Shown one piece after another: positions 23,050 through 28,175 of a stretch of 28,175 bases of DNA (positions are counted from its first letter, which is position 1; the number at the start of each line of letters is the position of its first letter). Origin of the DNA: JAQIBY01 sp964407055 (GTDB taxonomy: Bacteria > Bacteroidota > Bacteroidia > Bacteroidales > ML635J-15); contig CAYOUD010000015.1 of assembly GCA_964407055.1 (NCBI GenBank), positions 1 through 28,175 of the forward strand. The letters are read 5' to 3'. The position numbers and the translations under genes were made by a program. The notes beneath the pieces were generated by a model, which saw only the letters and a list, made by a program, of their open reading frames with translations, ran no database searches and was not told the DNA's origin.

Positions 23050-24201
23050 ATGTTTCAAACATCAATACTACATATAAACCGGCATGCCTTATTAAATAAT
23101 CTGGCGTTTATCAAAAAAACCGTTGGTAATAAGCCAAGAATCTCTTCTGTAATCAAGGGAAATGCCTACGGACATGGAATTGAGGTTTTTGTCCCTCTGG
23201 CAGAATTTTGCGGTGTAGATCATTTTGCGGTGTTCAATGCAGATGAGGCGCTGAGAGCACATAAGTCCATTAAAAAGAATTCCGATATTATGATTATGGG
23301 AATGATTGATAATGTTGACTTAGAATGGGCAATCGAAAATCGGATCGAATTTTTTGTGTTTGAGTTTGATCGTTTGTTTGCTGCTATTGAGAAAGCCAAG
23401 GAAATGGAAAAACCTGCCAGAATTCACATTGAGCTGGAAACAGGGCTGAATCGTACCGGATTTGAGGAATCGGAAATGGAACAATTGATTAATGTGCTGA
23501 AAGCCAATAAAAAGCATTTTGAGTTTGTTGGTCTGGTTACGCATCTTGCGGGTGCAGAAAGTATTGCAAATTACGCTCGAATTACGAGTCAGATTAAGCG
23601 ATATAAGGCATATTATAAGCGATTTAAACGTCATAATCTTAAGCCGAAATATCGGCATATAGCAAGTTCTGCAGCATCAATAACTTATCCTGAAACTCGG
23701 CTAGATATGGTGCGTATCGGCATTTTGCAATACGGTTTCTGGCCCAGTCCTGAAACCTTTATCAGATATACGGTTACAAATGAAACAAATATTGACCCGT
23801 TGCAGCGTGTTTTGTCTTGGAGATCCCGGGTCATGAGTACCAAATATGTTAAAACCGGAGATTTTATTGGTTATGGGACATCTTACATTGCAAAAAACAA
23901 TATGAAAATTGCTTGTGTCCCGGTAGGATATGCGCATGGATATAGTCGCTCGCTAAGTCATCAGGGGCGAGTGTTAATTAACGGACAACGTGTGGATATT
24001 GTTGGTGTGGTAAATATGAATATGTTGATTGTGAAAATTTCTGACATTCCCGAAACAAAAAAAGGGGATGAGGTGGTGCTGATTGGATTTCAACGCGGAT
24101 CAGAAATTACGGTTGCTTCATTTAGTGATTTTTCAAATCAGTTGAATTATGAAATGCTAACGCGTTTGCCGAAAGAAATTCCACGCATTGTGGAGTTTTA
24201 A
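23050..24201 (+). CDS. alr: Alanine-racemase-like PLP enzyme
   Basis: Alanine racemase interconverts L- and D-alanine using PLP. The 383 residues cover both domains: the barrel with PLP lysine Lys36 (VIKGNAYGHG; usually VKANAYGHG), RIGILQYG (the Arg that binds the PLP ring nitrogen) and a C-terminal beta domain with catalytic Tyr275 (GYGTSY) and PVGYAHGYSR. Differences from well-studied enzymes: Glu128 stands where many have the carbamylated lysine (IELETGLNRTG), and NMN (322-324) replaces the usual MD-containing active-site motif. Many Bacteroidota carry a MurF-Alr fusion; this free-standing copy in a transport/hydrolase operon may act on another amino acid or in D-amino-acid use. The fold is certain, the substrate not. 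Confidence 0.87.
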   Translation: MFQTSILHINRHALLNNLAFIKKTVGNKPRISSVIKGNAYGHGIEVFVPLAEFCGVDHFAVFNADEALRAHKSIKKNSDIMIMGMIDNVDLEWAIENRIEFFVFEFDRLFAAIEKAKEMEKPARIHIELETGLNRTGFEESEMEQLINVLKANKKHFEFVGLVTHLAGAESIANYARITSQIKRYKAYYKRFKRHNLKPKYRHIASSAASITYPETRLDMVRIGILQYGFWPSPETFIRYTVTNETNIDPLQRVLSWRSRVMSTKYVKTGDFIGYGTSYIAKNNMKIACVPVGYAHGYSRSLSHQGRVLINGQRVDIVGVVNMNMLIVKISDIPETKKGDEVVLIGFQRGSEITVASFSDFSNQLNYEMLTRLPKEIPRIVEF

Positions 24202-24254
24202 TTAATTTGGTTTGTAGGCTGATAGCAGAAAAAGTAGTATCAAAACAAATTAAA

Positions 24255-24275
24255 AACCCATGTTTTCATGGAGTT
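24255..24275 (-). terminator. Probable lolD terminator
   Basis: Read on the minus strand, AAC, one bulged base and CCATG pair with CATGGGTT around an AAAA loop, followed by TTTTTAATTT. It lies about 30 bases after the lolD stop codon. The plus strand has no T-run directly after the hairpin, so it should not end the alr transcript as efficiently. Confidence 0.5.
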
Positions 24276-24304
24276 ACCGATTGTTTTTACAAAGGCATCA
24301 AAAA

Positions 24305-24958
24305 TTATGACACAATCACCCCATCGTTAATAATTAATTTTCTGTCGGTAAGTTCTGCGTGTTTTTCATTATGGGTAACAATCACAAAACTTTGATTAAA
24401 ATCTTTACGTAACTCCAGAAAAATATTGTACAGTTCAATGGAATTTCTCGAATCTAAATTGCCGGAGGGTTCATCAGCCAAAATAATTTCCGGATTGTTA
24501 ATTAATGCCCGAGCAATGGCAACCCGCTGTTTTTCTCCACCTGATAATTCGGCCGGTTTGTGGTCTTTTCGTTGCGATAAGTTCAGTCTTTCAAGTAATT
24601 CTAGCGCTTTATTTTCTACCGTTTTTCTGTTGGTTTTTCGGATGTATCCGGGAATACAAATATTTTCCAGCGCCGTAAATTCTGGCAATAAATGGTGAAA
24701 CTGAAACACAAAACCAACCGCTTCATTTCGAAATTTTGCCAGTGCTTTTGCATTTAGGCTGTTCGTGTCCACATTATTGATGATAATTTTTCCTTCATCG
24801 GCTTTTAATAAGGTGCCCATAATCTGTAAAAGTGTTGTTTTCCCAGCACCTGAACTTCCCAGAATGGAAACTATCTCCCCTTTATCAACACTTAAGTTGA
24901 TGCCTTTTAGCACTTCCAGCTGCCCGTAGGACTTTCGGATGTTTTCAACAATTATCAT
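24305..24958 (-). CDS. lolD: Lipoprotein-releasing ABC transporter ATPase LolD
   Basis: LolD drives release of outer-membrane lipoproteins from the inner membrane to the LolA carrier, together with LolC/E-type permeases. The 217 residues carry Walker A GSSGAGKT (34-41), Q-loop FQFHHLLPEFTALEN (Gln86), the signature LSGGEKQ (138-144) and Walker B IILADE (158-163), followed by the D-loop and the switch His (VTHN). The QFHHLLPEFTALEN stretch is typical of LolD and separates it from MacB and FtsE. No permease gene is adjacent, so LolC/E lie elsewhere. It is monocistronic, divergent from dnaB, with a promoter match at 24973-25001 and a likely terminator at 24255-24275. Confidence 0.9.
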   Translation of the reverse strand: MIIVENIRKSYGQLEVLKGINLSVDKGEIVSILGSSGAGKTTLLQIMGTLLKADEGKIIINNVDTNSLNAKALAKFRNEAVGFVFQFHHLLPEFTALENICIPGYIRKTNRKTVENKALELLERLNLSQRKDHKPAELSGGEKQRVAIARALINNPEIILADEPSGNLDSRNSIELYNIFLELRKDFNQSFVIVTHNEKHAELTDRKLIINDGVIVS

Positions 24959-24972
24959 AATAAGTCTTTGCC

Positions 24973-25001
24973 CAAAGTTAATAAATATCGTTGCTTAACA
25001 A
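24973..25001 (-). promoter_or_regulatory. Likely lolD promoter
   Basis: On the minus strand TTG (25001-24999) is followed after 18 bases by TAACTTTG (24980-24973), close to the Bacteroidota consensus; the leader before the start codon at 24958 would be very short. dnaB transcription must start in the same 111-base gap in the other direction, but only one-mismatch -7 elements are seen for it. Confidence 0.5.
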
Positions 25002-25069
25002 TGTTTTTTCCAAATAGCTTTATTAATTTCGTCATCCAAAATAATGGGGAAACAAGAATTCGCAAAATT

Positions 25070-26593
25070 ATGGCTGAAAAGAAAGGTGTAAAAGCAAAGA
25101 GTCCAGTTGAACAGATGAACGAAATATACGGAAAAATGCCTCCGCAAGCAAGTGATATTGAGGAGGTATTGTTGGGTGCGCTTATGCTTGAACGAGATGC
25201 GATATTGCTAGTGATTGATATTTTAACAGCAGATAGTTTTTACAAGGAGGAACATCAAACTATTTTTAATGCAATTTTGGATTTGGCGAAAGATCAGCAA
25301 CCAGTTGATATTCTTACTGTGACTAACAAGTTGCGTGCTGAGAAAAAGCTTGATGAAGTTGGCGGTGCACATTATGTTACCAGTTTAACAAACCGTGTTG
25401 CAACGGCTGCTCATGTTGAGTTTCATGCTAAAATTGTTCAACAAAAATTTATTCAGCGGGAGTTAATCCGTGCCGCTTCTGACATACAAAATAAAGCCTA
25501 CAATGAAGCTGAGGATGTCGATAATCTCTTGAATTTTGCTGAACATGAAATATTTAAAATTGCCGAAGGCAGCTTAAAAAAACAAAGTGTTCGGGTAAAT
25601 TCATTGGTTGAAAATGCCATCAAAATGATTGAGGAAGCATCACAACGTAAAGATGGTTTGTCAGGTGTGCCGAGTGGATTCTCTGAACTTGACCGAATGA
25701 CATCCGGATGGCAAGCTTCTGATTTAATGATTATTGCAGCTCGTCCCGCAATGGGGAAAACTGCTTTCGTGCTTTCTATGGCTAGAAATATGGCTGTTGA
25801 TCATAAACAAGCAGTCGCTGTATTTTCTTTGGAAATGTCCTCATTGCAATTAGTAACCCGTTTAATCTCATCGGAAACCGAATTATCCGGAACAAAACTT
25901 AGAAACGGTGATTTGCGTGGGCATGAATGGGAGCAACTTGAGACCAAGGTACGTCCGCTTGAAGAAGCACCGATTTATATTGATGATACACCGGCGATTT
26001 CAATTTTTGAATTGCGTGCGAAAGCCAGACGTCTGGTGCAGGCAAATGATATTAAAGTAATTATTATTGATTACCTGCAGCTAATGACAGCAGGTGTGGA
26101 CAGCAAAGGAAGTCGTGAATTTGAAGTTTCTCTGATTTCTCGAAGTTTAAAAGCCATGGCCAAAGAGTTGAATGTGCCAATTATTGCTTTGTCTCAGTTG
26201 AATCGCTCGGTTGAAACCCGTGGGGGCGATAAACGTCCGCAGCTTTCTGACCTCAGAGAATCAGGAGCAATTGAGCAGGATGCTGATATGGTGATGTTCA
26301 TACACCGGGCTGAATATTACGGAGTCCTTGAAGATGAAAATGGCATGAGTATGCAAGGAAAGGCAGAAATCATTCTTGCGAAGCACAGAAACGGGGCAAC
26401 CGGAAATGTGATGCTTGATTTCCGTGCAGATTACGCGAAATTCTTGGATCCAATCCCGGATTTAGATCCGAACGGAATGACCATGTCATCAAAACTTAAT
26501 GAAGGCGATTCAGCTTCTACGTTCCAAATCCCTACAAATGATAACTTCGGTGGAAATATGGCCGCCGAAGATGACGATAGTCCGTTTGGTTAA
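25070..26593 (+). CDS. dnaB: Replicative DNA helicase DnaB
   Basis: DnaB is the hexameric 5'-3' helicase of the replication fork. The start is placed at ATG 25070 (507 residues). The open frame reaches back to TTG 24968, but that stretch overlaps the lolD promoter and lacks homology, while MAEKKGVKAKSPVEQM then leads straight into the family's MPPQASDIEEVLLGALML. The N-terminal helical domain (about 25-150), the linker and the RecA-like C-terminal domain are complete: Walker A ARPAMGKT (224-231), FSLEMS, VIIIDYLQLM (Walker B) and SQLNRSVETRGGDKRPQLSDLRESGAIEQDAD (quoted as SQLNRSVETR and DLRESGAIEQDAD). No intein or frameshift is present. The C terminus is Asp-rich (AAEDDDSPFG). Confidence 0.97.
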   Translation: MAEKKGVKAKSPVEQMNEIYGKMPPQASDIEEVLLGALMLERDAILLVIDILTADSFYKEEHQTIFNAILDLAKDQQPVDILTVTNKLRAEKKLDEVGGAHYVTSLTNRVATAAHVEFHAKIVQQKFIQRELIRAASDIQNKAYNEAEDVDNLLNFAEHEIFKIAEGSLKKQSVRVNSLVENAIKMIEEASQRKDGLSGVPSGFSELDRMTSGWQASDLMIIAARPAMGKTAFVLSMARNMAVDHKQAVAVFSLEMSSLQLVTRLISSETELSGTKLRNGDLRGHEWEQLETKVRPLEEAPIYIDDTPAISIFELRAKARRLVQANDIKVIIIDYLQLMTAGVDSKGSREFEVSLISRSLKAMAKELNVPIIALSQLNRSVETRGGDKRPQLSDLRESGAIEQDADMVMFIHRAEYYGVLEDENGMSMQGKAEIILAKHRNGATGNVMLDFRADYAKFLDPIPDLDPNGMTMSSKLNEGDSASTFQIPTNDNFGGNMAAEDDDSPFG

Positions 26594-26625
26594 AACAAAA
26601 TCCATAATTTCTCGTTTATACTTGT

Positions 26626-27891
26626 ATGATGAAAAAACTCTATATCCTGATTTTAGGGCTCGTATTTGGTTTATCAAGCCAACTAAATGCTGCATACCTG
26701 CTATTGCCAATGAATAATACCCAAAACAATCATTTAAAAGCTTACGGCATTACCTATTGGACCTTGCAAAATGGGATAGAAGCTTGGTGGTTATTAAATT
26801 ACGAAGGCGGGAGTTTTTTAATTTCATTCGATACTGAAATTGAGACAGAGTGCGTCGTCAGAGACGTTTCCTATCAAGTAATTGCTGAAGGACAAAAACA
26901 ACAGATTTTTTCGGAAATTGCCCAGAATGATGTCAACATGGAAATCATTAAATTAGAAAAAGCACCGAAAATTGCGGTATATTCTCCACCTGGAAAAATG
27001 CCATGGGATGATGCTGTGACGCTTGCATTAACTTATGCTGAAATTCCTTACGATATCATTTACGATATGAAAATTGTTGAGGGAAAACTTAATGATTATG
27101 ATTGGTTACACTTACATCATGAAGATTTTACCGGACAATATGGTAAGTTTTATGGTGCATACCGGCATATGCAGTGGTATAAAGATCAGCAAAACGATGC
27201 AGAAGCACAAGCAGCAGCACTTGGATTTGAAAAGGTAAGTCAGTTGAAATTATTTGTCATAAAAACCATTAAGTCTTACGTTTCCCGTGGCGGATTTTTA
27301 TTTGCAATGTGTTCTGCCACTGATAGTTTTGATATTGCATTGGCGGCACAAAATACGGATGTCTGCGAAAGCATGTTTGACGGTGATCCCGCAGATCCCG
27401 ATGCGCAAAGCAAATTAGATTATTCGCAAACCTTGGCATTTAGGAATTTTACATTGATAATGAATCCTTTTGAATATGAATATTCAGATATTGATGCAAC
27501 ACAAAGTCGAAAAGTTTCAGAAAAAGAAGACTATTTTACTCTGTTTGAATTTTCTGCAAAATGGGATCCTGTGCCAACTATGTTATGTCAAAATCACACC
27601 TATATGGTTAACGGATTCATGGGTCAAACTACCGCGTATAATTCAGATTTGATTAAGCCGGATGTCTTAATTATGGGAGAAAATAAATCGGCCGGTGAAG
27701 CTCGCTATTTGCATGGCGAATTTGGGAAAGGAACTTGGACTTTTCTCGGAGGTCATGACCCAGAAGATTACCGGCATTTTGTCGGAGATGAAGAAACCAA
27801 TCTGAATTTACATCCTAATTCACCCGGATATCGTTTGATTTTGAACAATGTTCTGTTTCCAGCTGCAAAAAAGAAAAAGTTGAAAACTTAG
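26626..27891 (+). CDS. Conserved secreted Bacteroidota protein (often labelled asparagine synthetase B)
   Basis: The 421-residue product (start ATG 26626 or the next ATG at 26629) has a signal peptide ending QLNAAY and opens LLPMNNTQNNHLKAYGITYWTLQNG, a conserved Bacteroidota opening. Databases often call these proteins asparagine synthetase B, but no AsnB features are present: no N-terminal catalytic Cys, no SGGLDS-type ATP loop, and the protein is exported. The middle (KIAVYSPPGKMPWDDAVTLALTYAEIPYDIIYD, and later IKSYVSRGGFLFAMCSATDSFD) has the alternating pattern of a glutamine-amidotransferase/ThuA-like fold. GGHDPEDYRH, near the end, may be a metal or catalytic site. Function is unknown. 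It follows dnaB by 32 bases, where only a one-mismatch promoter element (TATACTTG at 26617-26624) is visible. Confidence 0.85.
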   Translation: MMKKLYILILGLVFGLSSQLNAAYLLLPMNNTQNNHLKAYGITYWTLQNGIEAWWLLNYEGGSFLISFDTEIETECVVRDVSYQVIAEGQKQQIFSEIAQNDVNMEIIKLEKAPKIAVYSPPGKMPWDDAVTLALTYAEIPYDIIYDMKIVEGKLNDYDWLHLHHEDFTGQYGKFYGAYRHMQWYKDQQNDAEAQAAALGFEKVSQLKLFVIKTIKSYVSRGGFLFAMCSATDSFDIALAAQNTDVCESMFDGDPADPDAQSKLDYSQTLAFRNFTLIMNPFEYEYSDIDATQSRKVSEKEDYFTLFEFSAKWDPVPTMLCQNHTYMVNGFMGQTTAYNSDLIKPDVLIMGENKSAGEARYLHGEFGKGTWTFLGGHDPEDYRHFVGDEETNLNLHPNSPGYRLILNNVLFPAAKKKKLKT

Positions 27892-27923
27892 GGGCCTTCT
27901 ATTAATTCTTTTCTTTCAAGAAA

Positions 27924-27945
27924 CAAATTTTGTGCAAATTTTGTG
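27924..27945. repeat. Tandem 11-bp repeat
   Basis: CAAATTTTGTG occurs twice in succession (27924-27934, 27935-27945) and is followed by a partial third unit (CAAAT), directly at the edge of the larger repeat cluster. Confidence 0.9.
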
Positions 27946-27946
27946 C

Positions 27947-28080
27947 AAATGAGGGCAGAGCCAAGCTTGCTTGAGCTATGCCGAGTGCAGCCAAAATTAT
28001 GGAAATGAGGGCAGAGCCAAGCCGATGTCCTGAGCCTGCCGAAGGGTTGCTTGAGCTATGCCGAGTGCAGCCAAAATTAT
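27947..28080. repeat. REP-like repeat cluster, two long units with a 24-bp insert
   Basis: A 54-base unit is present twice. Its first 20 bases (AAATGAGGGCAGAGCCAAGC) lie at 27947-27966 and 28003-28022. Its last 34 bases, beginning TTGCTTGAGCTATGCCGAG, lie at 27967-28000 and 28047-28080. The second copy is split by a 24-base insert (28023-28046) containing CCTGAGCCTGCCGAAGGG, which itself resembles the CTTGAGCTATGCCGAGTGC part of the unit. GGCAGAGCCAA and TTGAGCTATGCC in each unit are near-complementary, so each can fold into a hairpin. Between the 27891 stop and the next gene start there is otherwise no coding signal. Confidence 0.85.
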
Positions 28081-28130
28081 TCAAATTTTCTTGCATTATC
28101 CCCATAGTGCTTCAAAATTTTTTATTGTCT

Positions 28131-28175
28131 ATGAAAAACGCTGAAAATCTTGATGCGAAAGAATTATTAGAAGTC
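28131..28175 (+). CDS. 5' end of a gene cut by the window edge
   Basis: ATG at 28131 opens a frame that runs to the window edge: MKNAENLDAKELLEV. The charged, helical start without a signal peptide suggests a cytoplasmic protein. Fifteen residues are too few to assign a family, and this could be a chance frame. Confidence 0.45.
   Translation, partial: MKNAENLDAKELLEV

Noticed and set aside
24968..25069. N-terminal extension of DnaB from TTG 24968
   Set aside because: It covers the lolD promoter region, does not look like DnaB, and ATG 25070 gives the normal length.
27902..28105. Minus-strand open frame over the repeat cluster
   Set aside because: It is low-complexity translation of the REP-like repeats, without signal or family features.

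Overview
The window looks like ordinary chromosome from a member of the Bacteroidota, probably a Bacteroidia-type lineage; the genus cannot be named from sequence alone. The evidence is a GldB homologue, a DUF4924 protein, a PorT-like barrel, a lipoprotein-releasing LolD ATPase, the Bacteroidota-type secreted protein usually labelled asparagine synthetase B, AT-rich intergenic DNA, very weak Shine-Dalgarno sequences and repeated matches to the Bacteroidota -7 promoter element TAnnTTTG. No phage, IS element, CRISPR array, rRNA or complete tRNA was found.

Layout. Positions 1-1466 hold no intact gene except a frameshifted secreted esterase on the minus strand. Positions 1510-4153 are a plus-strand run: a carboxypeptidase-regulatory-like secreted protein, lipoate-protein ligase and an MscS channel. 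A strong two-way terminator near 4350 separates it from minus-strand genes at 4381-7353: a small acidic lipoprotein, glutamine-dependent NAD synthetase and an outer-membrane barrel. gldB (plus) and a DUF4924 / S4 RNA-binding pair (minus) follow. Positions 9512-14725 are a tightly packed plus-strand operon: a CAP-OmpA-like secreted protein, a thioredoxin-like envelope oxidoreductase, a secreted metallophosphoesterase and the ribosome-assembly GTPase EngB. Positions 14786-17928 hold prs, the bL25 gene, pth and psd. Positions 18027-19468 are a minus-strand pair (tRNA adenine methyltransferase and a TIGR02757 protein). Positions 19635-24201 hold a LysE-type exporter and then a likely operon of Na+/solute symporter, M20 amidohydrolase and stand-alone alanine-racemase-like enzyme. 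lolD (minus) and dnaB (plus) diverge near 25000. A conserved secreted protein follows, then a REP-like repeat cluster and the first codons of a gene cut by the window edge.

How the genes fit together. Most are housekeeping: cofactor and nucleotide supply (lplA, nadE, prs), translation (bL25, pth, trmN6, engB), replication (dnaB), lipid synthesis (psd) and envelope functions. The symporter-amidohydrolase-racemase trio looks like uptake and processing of an N-acylated or D-configured amino acid or peptide, but the substrate is not visible.

Most unusual signals. (1) A structured leader just before the symporter start codon: two near-identical ATG-containing repeats, each opening a tiny reading frame and each complementary to the strand next to the start codon. 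(2) A CAP-OmpA-like fusion protein. (3) A 12-bp tandem duplication inside what appears to be the most conserved GldB motif. (4) Active-site substitutions in the racemase. (5) Nested repeats at the right edge. No obvious defence system or new mobile system was found.
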